Positions 15,605 to 22,520 of a stretch of 64,000 nucleotides of DNA are shown in pieces (position 1 is the stretch's first letter; each line of letters opens with the position of its first letter). Position numbers and translations under genes: made by a program. Origin of the DNA: Rhodoplanes serenus (GTDB taxonomy: Bacteria; Pseudomonadota; Alphaproteobacteria; Rhizobiales; Xanthobacteraceae); the NCBI GenBank assembly GCA_945893145.1, contig CAMDDZ010000007.1, positions 1 to 64,000 of the forward strand, read 5' to 3'. The notes beneath the pieces are model-generated. The model was not told the origin of the DNA. It did not search any database and worked only from the letters and a program-made list of their open reading frames with translations.

Positions 15605-16789
15605 TTAAGCCGCCACCACTTCGGCCACCGGCTGGTTCCATTCTTTCAGCCGCGGCATGACCTCTTTGGCAAAAATCTCAAGATTGCTCACGGTGTCCTC
15701 GTGCGTGAGGAAACCGGCGTGGCCCATCATCAGCAGATTGCCCATGCCGCCGCAGTAGGTGCAGAAATCCACGATCTGGTCGTGCACCTGATCGGGTGTG
15801 CCGCAGAACAGGATGCCGGCGTCGATCAGGTCCTGCACGCTGCCGTGGTGCATGTTCACCGGGCGGCCGTCCTTGGTGAAGCTTCGCGGCGCGCTCATGC
15901 CGCGCAGCATCTTGGCGTTGTCATCGACGGTCAGGAAGCCGGGCGGATTGCGGAACGGCACGTGCACGATCGCCGATGAACGCAAATATCCGGCGATGAG
16001 TTCGCCGCGGCGGCGCGCTTCGGCCTCGTCGTGAGCCACAGCGACCAGCCCCAGATAGGCGAAGCGATCGGCGCCGGGCGCGCGGCCGCGCTTGGCCATA
16101 TAGCCGGCCCGATAGGAGTCGTAGAGCGGGCGGGTGGCGTAGCCCGAGCCGAGTGTCGCCATCACGTAGCCCTTCTCGCCGAGCAGTTTTGCCTGCGCGC
16201 GGTTGCCAGTGGTGGTCCAGATCGGCGGATGCGGCTGCTGCACCGGGCGCGGCCAGATGTTGACCTGGCGATAGTGGAAATAGTCGCCTTCCCAGTTGAA
16301 CGGCTCGTCGTGGCTCGACATCGCCTTGATGATGAAGTCGTGCGCCTCCCAGAAACGATCCATGACACCGACCGGATTCTGGTTCGACGCCGGGAATTCG
16401 TAGGGCACACCCTTGATAAAGCCCATGTCGAGACGGCCGCGTGACACCACGTCGATGGTCGAGAGCTCCTCGGCGCAGCGCAGCGGATCGGGCCGGTGGC
16501 CGATCGGATAGCCGAGTACCAGGATGCGCGCCTTCTTGGTCTCGCGCGCCAGCACCGACAGGCCGACGATCACGGTCGAGGCCATGCAGGTCGCGGTCTG
16601 ATGGTGCTCGTTGACCATGATGTTGAAGCCGAGATCGTCGGCGATCATCCACTCGTCGTAGTAGCGGTGGAACAGATCGCCCGCGAGTTTGGGATCGACG
16701 ATGCGGTTTGGAAGATTGACCCGCAGCGAACCCTTGTGCTCGTTCCACGCCGGATAATAGGGCTGCTCGGTGAACTGATAGACCTGCAT
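15605..16789 (-). CDS. LLM class flavin-dependent oxidoreductase (luciferase-like monooxygenase)
   Basis: This 394-residue protein has the bacterial-luciferase TIM-barrel pattern, with an EHHQTATCMAS segment near residues 60-70, a GRLDMGFIKGVPYEFPASN stretch and a typical TTGNRAQAKLLGEKGY strand. Such enzymes use reduced FMN or F420 to oxygenate substrates such as aldehydes, ketones or amines. The gene follows the alpha/beta-hydrolase gene after 13 nt and precedes the brnA-like gene by 5 nt, so the three form a small minus-strand operon. No flavin reductase gene is nearby. A monooxygenase-hydrolase pair suggests Baeyer-Villiger or amide/ester chemistry, but substrate is unknown. Confidence 0.9.
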   Translation of the reverse strand: MQVYQFTEQPYYPAWNEHKGSLRVNLPNRIVDPKLAGDLFHRYYDEWMIADDLGFNIMVNEHHQTATCMASTVIVGLSVLARETKKARILVLGYPIGHRPDPLRCAEELSTIDVVSRGRLDMGFIKGVPYEFPASNQNPVGVMDRFWEAHDFIIKAMSSHDEPFNWEGDYFHYRQVNIWPRPVQQPHPPIWTTTGNRAQAKLLGEKGYVMATLGSGYATRPLYDSYRAGYMAKRGRAPGADRFAYLGLVAVAHDEAEARRRGELIAGYLRSSAIVHVPFRNPPGFLTVDDNAKMLRGMSAPRSFTKDGRPVNMHHGSVQDLIDAGILFCGTPDQVHDQIVDFCTYCGGMGNLLMMGHAGFLTHEDTVSNLEIFAKEVMPRLKEWNQPVAEVVAA

Positions 16790-16802
16790 CGCGTCAGTCT
16801 CC

Positions 16803-17618
16803 TTAAGCTCGCTTGGCGCGCGGCGCCTCGGGCGCCGCCGCGCTCGCGAACGCCAGCGTCCGGCGGGCGAACTCCTCTGGCTGCTCGATGTGAGGGAAGT
16901 GGCCGGCGTTCTCGATCGTCTCGAAGCGCGCGCCCGCGATCATCGCGCAATAGGCGCGGCCGTATTTCTCCGACAGGATTCGGTCCGCGGTCCCCCACAA
17001 GAACAGCGTCGGGATGCGGATGCGGTGCAGCCGGTTCTTCAGCTTCGGATTGTGCATATAGGGCGACCAGCAGAAGCGGGCGGTCGCCTCGCGGTTGCGG
17101 GCGGCGGCGATGGATTCCACTTCGGGCAGGTTCTTGTAGTCGCGCTGGCCCTTTTGCGGGTCCGCATAGGCCAGCGCATTGAGTTCGTCCGGCATCAGCG
17201 ACCAGATATCGACGATGTCGCGCGTCTCGCGGTCGCCGACCTTGACGCCGATGGCGTTGGCCATCACGAGCTGAGACAGCCGCGATGAATCCTTCACCGC
17301 GATCTCGGCGGCGATCCAGGCGCCGAGGCCTATGCCGACCACCAGCACGTCGCGCAGATCAAGCTGCTCCAGCACATCGAGGTAGAAATAGGACAGGTCA
17401 TCGACCGTGGTCATGCCCTTGGGCAGTGACGACGTGCCGAAGCCCGGATGCGACGGCGCCAGCAGACGTCCACCGCGCGCCAGCTCAGTCAGGACGGGTG
17501 CGTTGGCTTCGATGCCGATGCCGGGATGCAGGAACAGGATCGGGCGGCCTTGACCGCGTTCGATCGCTTCGATGGTCGCGCCGTTGACCACAAGCGATGT
17601 CACGGCGTCGGCACTCAT
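16803..17618 (-). CDS. Alpha/beta-hydrolase fold protein lacking the nucleophile
   Basis: This 271-residue alpha/beta-hydrolase resembles MhpC-like hydrolases, with an oxyanion-hole HPG motif at about residue 31 and a lid region at 120-190. The nucleophile elbow, normally G-x-S-x-G, reads G95-I-G97-L-G99, so the catalytic Ser is replaced by Gly. The acid D212 and the base H240 (GHFPHIEQP) are kept. The start at 17618 fits the family N-terminus, and the longer frame to 17660 is less likely. It is the first gene of a three-gene operon with the LLM oxidoreductase. It may catalyse a nucleophile-independent reaction, as some alpha/beta-fold dioxygenases and lyases do, or it may be inactive. Confidence 0.85.
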   Translation of the reverse strand: MSADAVTSLVVNGATIEAIERGQGRPILFLHPGIGIEANAPVLTELARGGRLLAPSHPGFGTSSLPKGMTTVDDLSYFYLDVLEQLDLRDVLVVGIGLGAWIAAEIAVKDSSRLSQLVMANAIGVKVGDRETRDIVDIWSLMPDELNALAYADPQKGQRDYKNLPEVESIAAARNREATARFCWSPYMHNPKLKNRLHRIRIPTLFLWGTADRILSEKYGRAYCAMIAGARFETIENAGHFPHIEQPEEFARRTLAFASAAAPEAPRAKRA

Positions 17619-17721
17619 ACGCTGGCCCCTTGGTTTTTCCTGCCCCTCTTCCCATTGCACGAGGGGAGGCGCTGTTTCAAGATTGTCGCACGTTACACGT
17701 TCAACGGGGAGGAACGATACG

Positions 17722-18585
17722 ATGAATCCGGCCGGAAACTTGAATGAAATCGAAATGCGGCCGGGCCTGACTTACGCGACGCATGACAGCGTTGCGCTTG
17801 TGGGCGACCTTTATCTGCCGAAGGGCACGGGACCGTTCCCGGTGCTGGTCGGCGTGCACGGCGGCGGCTGGGTGCAGGGCGTGCGCGGCCAGTTCCAGCA
17901 TTGGGGCCGCTATCTTGCGGCCCACGGCATTGCGCTGTTTGCGATCAGCTATCGGCTCGCGACCAAGGGGCAGAAGACCTTCCCGCACGCGGTGCAGGAT
18001 GTGCTGGCGGCGATCCAGTTCGTCCGCGGCAACGCCAAGGACTTCAACATCGCGGCGGACCGCATCGGCGTGTTCGGCCATTCCGCCGGCGGCAATCTTG
18101 GCGCGCTGGCGGCGCTGGGTGGCCGAAGCCCGCTGTTCGCCAATGGCTATCCGAACGATACGCACGCCAAGGAAAGCACTGCCGTGAAGGTGTTCTGCGG
18201 TGTCTATGGCGTCTATGACGTCGCCGAGATGTGGGGCAAGTACAACATTCAAAGCCCGAAGCAGAACAACATCGAGTGGTTCACCGGCGCGTCGCTCGCC
18301 GACAACCGTCAGCTTTATTTCGATGCCTCGCCGATCAGCTACGCGGTCAGCGCCAACAACAAGGTCGCGGTGCATTTGAGCGTCGGCACCGAGGACGATC
18401 TGGTCGATCGCAAAGTCAACACCGACACGTTCGTGCTGGCGCTCAAGCAGGCCGGCTTCTTCGTGCGCACCACCATCCTGCAAGGCGCGCCGCACTACTG
18501 GGGCAGCGATCCGATCGACGAGCCCGGAAGCTTTTCTGGATTCCTCGCGCCGCGGCTGGTGCGGTTCCTGGCGGAGAAACTCTAA
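17722..18585 (+). CDS. Alpha/beta-hydrolase, HSL/BD-FAE-like esterase
   Basis: This 287-residue probable esterase carries the oxyanion-hole motif HGGGW (about residues 51-55) and a complete nucleophile elbow GHSAGG at about residue 124. The end holds the Asp (EDDLVDR) and His (GAPHYWG) of the triad. The start at 17722 follows a GGGGAGGAA ribosome-binding site. It is transcribed divergently from the LLM/hydrolase operon, with a 103-nt shared upstream region. No signal peptide is seen, so it should be cytosolic. It is probably an arylformamidase/carboxylesterase relative; substrate is unknown. Confidence 0.88.
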   Translation: MNPAGNLNEIEMRPGLTYATHDSVALVGDLYLPKGTGPFPVLVGVHGGGWVQGVRGQFQHWGRYLAAHGIALFAISYRLATKGQKTFPHAVQDVLAAIQFVRGNAKDFNIAADRIGVFGHSAGGNLGALAALGGRSPLFANGYPNDTHAKESTAVKVFCGVYGVYDVAEMWGKYNIQSPKQNNIEWFTGASLADNRQLYFDASPISYAVSANNKVAVHLSVGTEDDLVDRKVNTDTFVLALKQAGFFVRTTILQGAPHYWGSDPIDEPGSFSGFLAPRLVRFLAEKL

Positions 18586-18590
18586 AGCGG

Positions 18591-18637
18591 CGCATGACCC
18601 CGAAAAGTGGAAGCCGGTTTTCGGATCAGATCATGCG
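18591..18637. repeat. Dispersed palindromic repeat, copy 1 (47 bp)
   Basis: Outer arms CGCATGA/TCATGCG enclose inner arms CCGAAAA/TTTTCGG. The same 47-bp architecture recurs at 19315-19361. It matches what I recall as a high-copy intergenic repeat of Bradyrhizobium-type genomes. It starts 6 nt after the esterase stop and may also serve as its terminator. An 11-bp direct repeat (AAGCGATAAAC twice) follows at 18639-18660. Confidence 0.8.
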
Positions 18638-18663
18638 CAAGCGATAAACAAGCGATAAACAAA

Positions 18664-19296
18664 ATGTCCCCACAGATGGACTCAAGCGAACCCGAAGGCG
18701 CCCTGTCATCGCCCGCGGCGCTGCGCAACCGCGATCCGATCCTTGCGGTGCTGCGGCGCGTGCTGCCACAGCAAGGGACGGTGCTGGAGATCGCCAGCGG
18801 CAGCGGCGAGCACGCCGTGCATTTCGCCGCGGAGCTGAGCGGTCTGCTCTGGCAGCCGACCGATCGTGACGCCGATGCGTTGCGCAGCATCGCGGTTCGC
18901 CGCGCGGCGGCGGGCTTGCCCAATCTGCTGCCGCCGCTTGAGCTCGATGTGACCGCGCCAGTCTGGCCGGTTGTGCGGGTCGAGGCGGTGGTGTCGATCA
19001 ACATGATCCACATCGCGCCGTGGCCCGCGGCGAAAGGGCTGATGGCGGGAGCCAGCAGGGCGCTGGCGCCGGGCGGTGTGCTCTTTCTCTATGGGCCCTT
19101 CAAGGAGAACGGTGAACACACCGCGCCGAGCAACCGCGCCTTCGATGCAAGCCTGCGCGCGCGCGACCCGGCTTGGGGTGTGCGCGACCTGGTCGATGTT
19201 GCGGAGCTCGCCGACCGCGGCGGGCTCGATATCGTCGAGCGCATCGAAATGCCGGCGAACAATCGCAGCGTGGTGTTTCAGCGCCGCGGGCGCTGA
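18664..19296 (+). CDS. DUF938-type SAM-dependent methyltransferase
   Basis: This 210-residue protein has a class I methyltransferase fold with the SAM-binding motif LEIASGSGEHAVHFA near residues 38-52. The family pattern INMIHIAPW lies in the middle. The C-terminal strands are typical of the DUF938 family. The in-frame starts at 18664 and 18676 are both plausible; 18607 lies in the upstream repeat and is unlikely. The methyl acceptor of this family is not established. The gene is bracketed by two copies of the same dispersed repeat, has no co-transcribed neighbour, and ends about 80 nt before a large palindrome shared with the convergent LysR gene. Confidence 0.85.
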   Translation: MSPQMDSSEPEGALSSPAALRNRDPILAVLRRVLPQQGTVLEIASGSGEHAVHFAAELSGLLWQPTDRDADALRSIAVRRAAAGLPNLLPPLELDVTAPVWPVVRVEAVVSINMIHIAPWPAAKGLMAGASRALAPGGVLFLYGPFKENGEHTAPSNRAFDASLRARDPAWGVRDLVDVAELADRGGLDIVERIEMPANNRSVVFQRRGR

Positions 19297-19314
19297 CCGA
19301 CGGTGCCGCGCCAG

Positions 19315-19361
19315 AGCATGATCCCGAAAAGTGGAATCCGGTTTTCGGAAAAGATCATGCT
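19315..19361. repeat. Dispersed palindromic repeat, copy 2 (47 bp)
   Basis: Arms AGCATGATC/GATCATGCT (19315-19323 and 19353-19361) enclose CCGAAAA/TTTTCGG. It has the same length and layout as the copy at 18591-18637 and starts 18 nt after the methyltransferase stop. Confidence 0.85.
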
Positions 19362-19373
19362 CCAACAAGAAAG

Positions 19374-19415
19374 CTAGAGTTTGATCCGATTCAATTGAAT
19401 CGGATCAAACTCTAG
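19374..19415. terminator. 42-bp perfect palindrome, bidirectional terminator candidate
   Basis: Positions 19374-19394 are the exact reverse complement of 19395-19415, a 21-bp arm with no spacer. It separates the convergent methyltransferase and LysR genes. The LysR stop codon (19405-19407, minus strand) lies inside it. As RNA it would form a long hairpin in either direction. It shares the GAATCGGATCA core with the inverted repeat at 13604-13633, so it may belong to a repeat family that serves as a terminator. Confidence 0.7.
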
Positions 19416-20310
19416 GCGCCGGCCGCAGCTCGCGGATCGCCTTGGTGACGATCTTCATGCCGTCGGTGGTCCGCTTGCTGCGCAATTGCACCAGCGCGAC
19501 GCGCCGGCTGGTGCGCGGGCTCAGCGGCATTACCCGCACGTTGTCGACCGGGACATGGCCCGGGCCGAGCGAAAGGCTCGGCACGATCGAGGCGCCAAGC
19601 CCGACCGCGACCAGGCTCTTGATCGCCTCGACGTTGTCGAACTCCATCACCGGCTTCGGCACCGCTGTGCCGCTGCGGCCGAGCCAATCCATCACGGTCT
19701 GCCGCAGCGCCGACGCCTCGTTGCCGAGGATGAGTGGCTGGCGAACCATGAAGTCCGGCGTCGCTTTCTTCGGCAATGCACCGAACGAGGCGGGAAAGAT
19801 GGCGAGCAATTCGTCGTCGAACAGCGGGATGATCTCGAAGGCCGGATCCTTGACCGGCAAGGCGCAGATGCCGAGATCCAGCGCATTGGTCTTGAGCAGG
19901 TGCAGCGTCGCCGCGGTGAGCCCGGCCTTGAGCGTGATCTCAAGCTGCGGGTGCTCGGTCCTGAGCTGACGCAGCGTCGGCGGCAGCAAATACATCAGCA
20001 CCGTCATGCTGGTGCCGACCCGCACATGCTCGACGCCCCCGCCGGTGAAACGGCGCATCGCCGCGTTGGCGCGCGCGTCCTCGTCCAGCAGCTGCTTGGC
20101 GTGCTCCATCAGCTTGGTGCCGGCTTCGGTGAGATAGACGCGTTTGCCGACGCGTTGCATCAGCGGAATGTTGAAGCGGCGCTCAAGCTCTTGCAGCTGA
20201 TGCGTCACCGCCGGCTGGGAGAGACTGAGCTCTTTTGCCGCCGCCGTGACGCTGCCGCGCTCAACCACCTCGATGAAGGCTCTGAGCTGATCCAGGTTCA
20301 GGCTGCGCAT
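19405..20310 (-). CDS. LysR-family transcriptional regulator
   Basis: This 301-residue regulator has the N-terminal winged helix-turn-helix of the LysR family (residues 3-62, with TAAAKELSLSQPAVTHQLQ as the recognition region). A two-lobed effector-binding domain follows from about residue 90. The first codon at 20310 fits the family N-terminus. The 3' end reads into a large palindrome that contains the stop codon. Upstream lies a 146-nt gap with two inverted repeats and a divergent small gene. It is the only recognisable DNA-binding regulator in the window apart from the BrnA-like protein, so it could control the catabolic genes at 20.8-43 kb. That link is inference. Confidence 0.93.
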   Translation of the reverse strand: MRSLNLDQLRAFIEVVERGSVTAAAKELSLSQPAVTHQLQELERRFNIPLMQRVGKRVYLTEAGTKLMEHAKQLLDEDARANAAMRRFTGGGVEHVRVGTSMTVLMYLLPPTLRQLRTEHPQLEITLKAGLTAATLHLLKTNALDLGICALPVKDPAFEIIPLFDDELLAIFPASFGALPKKATPDFMVRQPLILGNEASALRQTVMDWLGRSGTAVPKPVMEFDNVEAIKSLVAVGLGASIVPSLSLGPGHVPVDNVRVMPLSPRTSRRVALVQLRSKRTTDGMKIVTKAIRELRPAPRV

Positions 20311-20331
20311 GCACTATAACGTCCGTCTATT

Positions 20332-20367
20332 GTTTCCATTGAAACTATCATGTTGCGCTATGGCGCA
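20332..20367. promoter_or_regulatory. Two inverted repeats upstream of lysR (candidate autoregulatory site)
   Basis: GTTTC-N4-GAAAC (20332-20345) and TGCGC-N4-GCGCA (20354-20367) lie 22-57 nt upstream of the LysR start codon in an AT-richer stretch. LysR proteins usually bind such dyads to repress their own gene and activate a divergent one, here the small membrane protein gene at 20457. Confidence 0.4.
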
Positions 20368-20456
20368 TAACCACACAGGCTGAGAACGTCTAGGGGGGTC
20401 CATCAACCGCGCAGAGTTGCCGTCAAGGCGCCGCTGCCAAACGAGAGGGACCTGCG

Positions 20457-20858
20457 ATGAGTTTAGCTCAGCATCAAGCTGACTTCGCGCATTCGTTCGA
20501 CCGCACTGATCCAGACCTTCAGGCTAATCCCTCCAACGTGCGAGCGTCTGCGCTCGAACGCGGTGCTGTCTTTGCGCTGGTGCCGAGCGCGAGGTGGCTC
20601 GAAATAGGCGGCGTTGCGGCGATTGCGTTGCTGTGCGCGGTGCTGCTGACGCACCAGAAGGCACCTTCGCTGGATCGGCTGGCGGATCGCGTGGAGCGCG
20701 CCCAGGTCCTCCCCGAGGCAACACGCCAGGAGCTTCAGCGGGTGCTTGACCGCACCGCCAAGGCCCCGAGGCTTGCCGGCGTTCCCGACCACAACGCCGC
20801 GGCTGCGGCTCGCATCGAACGGGCGATGCAGCAGAAGCCCGCGACGCGTAACCCTTAA
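20457..20858 (+). CDS. Hypothetical single-pass membrane protein
   Basis: This 133-residue protein is not recognised. One hydrophobic helix is visible at about residues 49-66 (EIGGVAAIALLCAVLLTH). The N-terminal 45 residues are polar. The C-terminal half is charged and helical (SLDRLADRVERAQVLPEATRQ), consistent with a short coiled coil. The start at 20457 has a GAGAGGGA ribosome-binding site. It is divergent from lysR, and its stop codon overlaps the stop of the convergent dioxygenase gene (a shared TTAA at 20855-20858). No function can be proposed. Confidence 0.6.
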   Translation: MSLAQHQADFAHSFDRTDPDLQANPSNVRASALERGAVFALVPSARWLEIGGVAAIALLCAVLLTHQKAPSLDRLADRVERAQVLPEATRQELQRVLDRTAKAPRLAGVPDHNAAAAARIERAMQQKPATRNP

Positions 20859-21748
20859 TCGCGCCCGCGAAAGAAATCCGGCAGCGGCGGCAGGCCCCAC
20901 ATGTAGGCCGCGCTGTGGCGCTCCCAGACCTTCGGCCGTTGCGGATAGTCCTTGTGCCACGGCCGGGGGTCGAAATAGCCGAGTTGCTCGTCCTTCATCT
21001 GGTCGAGCTCGGCGTAGAACTCGACCACCCAATCATCGGAATTGCGATGGAAGGCCGCGACGTTGTGGCCGGGGCCGAGCCGGACTGGCCCCCAGATGAT
21101 CGGAATTTGCTTCTGCCCGAACAGGTCGCAGGCGTTCTGCAGGTGTGAGAAGTCGCGCAGCTCATAGGCAATGTGGTGCATGCCGACGGTCTTGCCGGTG
21201 ATGAAGTTCACCGCATGGTGGTCGGCGTTACAGCGCATGAACACGAAAAAGTCACCGATCCAGTCCGACACCTTGAAGCCGAGCACGCGGGCGTAGAAGT
21301 CGGCGATGGCCTTGGGGTCGGGCACCATGAAGGCGACGTGGCCGAGCTTGAGCGGCCCGATGCCGCCAAGCGATTGGTCGCGTCCGAGCGCGGTCCATTC
21401 GGTGAAGAGTTCGATGGTGGTGCCCTTGGGGTCTTTGAACGACAGCATCTTGGGCGTGCCCGGAACCGAATCGCTCTTCAGATCGCTGGCGATGCCTTCC
21501 GCCGCAAGCCTGCGCGCCATGTCGGCAAAGTCTTCATCGGGCGCGACTTCAAACGACAGCTTGGCGCAGCTTGGTTTGTCGGCGCGTTGCAGTTCGATCG
21601 CAAGCTGGCCGGTGCGCGCGGCGAAGAAGGCATGATCGGAGTCGCGCGCGATCAGAGCCAGGCCCGTGACGTGGGTGTGGTAGTCGATCTGCCGGGCCAG
21701 GTCCGGCGTCTCGAAGGTTGCGTGTCCCATGCGGCGTACTTTGATCAT
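20855..21748 (-). CDS. VOC-family extradiol-type ring-cleavage dioxygenase
   Basis: This 297-residue protein has two vicinal-oxygen-chelate domains (about 5-120 and 130-260), like type I extradiol catechol dioxygenases. The likely iron ligands are H137 (GHVAF), a His at 191-192 (MHHIAYE) and E243 (VVEFYAEL). It would cleave a catechol adjacent to its hydroxyls. The start at 21748 is the last of three tandem ATGATCAAA starts created by a 20-bp repeat. It is the second gene after a methyltransferase on the same strand. With the HpaB-type hydroxylase transcribed from the opposite strand at 22521, it could form a hydroxylate-then-cleave step. Confidence 0.88.
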   Translation of the reverse strand: MIKVRRMGHATFETPDLARQIDYHTHVTGLALIARDSDHAFFAARTGQLAIELQRADKPSCAKLSFEVAPDEDFADMARRLAAEGIASDLKSDSVPGTPKMLSFKDPKGTTIELFTEWTALGRDQSLGGIGPLKLGHVAFMVPDPKAIADFYARVLGFKVSDWIGDFFVFMRCNADHHAVNFITGKTVGMHHIAYELRDFSHLQNACDLFGQKQIPIIWGPVRLGPGHNVAAFHRNSDDWVVEFYAELDQMKDEQLGYFDPRPWHKDYPQRPKVWERHSAAYMWGLPPLPDFFRGRD

Positions 21749-21795
21749 GCAAGTCTCACTTTGATCATCCAGTCCTCACTTTGATCATCCAGGGC
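21736..21795. repeat. 20-bp tandem repeat (3 copies) spanning the dioxygenase start
   Basis: Units at 21736-21755, 21756-21775 and 21776-21795 share the core ACTTTGATCAT. Each copy carries on the minus strand an ATG-ATC-AAA-GT start like that of the dioxygenase gene. The two upstream copies form seven-codon mini-frames (21788-21765 and 21768-21745), whose TGA stops overlap the next ATG as ATGA. The last one joins the real start at 21748. The methyltransferase stop lies at the upstream edge (21796-21798). Confidence 0.85.
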
Positions 21796-22404
21796 TCACT
21801 TCCGTCCGACCAGATCGATCAGCGCCGACATGCCGCCGTGACCGGCGCCTTCGCTGATCATCTTGTCGTACTCGTCGATCGCGATCGAGGAAAAGTCCTT
21901 GAATTCCTTTTCCAGCAGCTCGCGCGTGTAGAGGTTCTCCACCTGGGACGGGCCGCCGGTTTTGTACTCGAGCTGTTTGGGCCGGTAGCCCTCCAGCAGC
22001 AACAGCCCGCCGGGCTTCAGCGCGCGTTTGATGCTTGCGAAAATGCGCGAGCGAAGCTCCGGCCCGCAAAACTGAAAGAAGATCGCGACCACCACATCGA
22101 ATTCCGCAACCGGCCACGTCCAGGTCGCGACATCGGCAAGTTCGGTGCGCAACGTCACCCCGCGCTCCTTGGCGAGCGCGCGCGATTTTTCCAATGCAAC
22201 CGGCGAGAAGTCGAGCGCCAGCACATCAAGGCCCTGTTCGGCGAGGAATACGCCGTTGCGGCCCTCGCCATCGGCGATCGAAAGCGCCTTCTGGCCGCGC
22301 TTGAGCAGGCTGGCTTGGCTTTTCAGGAATCCGTTCGGCTCCTTTCCGAACAGATAGCCTGGCGCGGAAAACCGCGTCTGCCAGCGCTGGTATTCATCCG
22401 ACAT
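21796..22404 (-). CDS. Class I SAM-dependent methyltransferase (TehB/thiopurine-type)
   Basis: This 202-residue protein contains a SAM-binding motif ALSIADGEGRNGVFLAE (about residues 28-44) and the family-typical opening W-x-x-R-F-x2-P-x-Y-x-F-G-x-E-P-N. That opening resembles TehB-like and thiopurine-type methyltransferases, which methylate small molecules. The start at 22404 has an AGGA ribosome-binding site seven bases upstream; starts further upstream (22425, 22506) lie in the divergent promoter region. It stands 47 nt upstream of the extradiol dioxygenase gene, with mini-frames in between. The acceptor is unknown. Confidence 0.85.
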   Translation of the reverse strand: MSDEYQRWQTRFSAPGYLFGKEPNGFLKSQASLLKRGQKALSIADGEGRNGVFLAEQGLDVLALDFSPVALEKSRALAKERGVTLRTELADVATWTWPVAEFDVVVAIFFQFCGPELRSRIFASIKRALKPGGLLLLEGYRPKQLEYKTGGPSQVENLYTRELLEKEFKDFSSIAIDEYDKMISEGAGHGGMSALIDLVGRK

Positions 22405-22520
22405 TCGTTTGTCCTGCATGGTCATGGGCGCGCAGATTTGAGCGCAGACTTGGGCGCAGAGCGTGATTGACGGCGCATCCGGTTGCAAGGCCAAATAGCG
22501 GCTCAACGGGAGCGGCAGTC

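Noticed and set aside
21736-21795. CRISPR-like repeat
   Set aside because: Units are directly adjacent without spacers and no cas gene is present; it is a tandem duplication.
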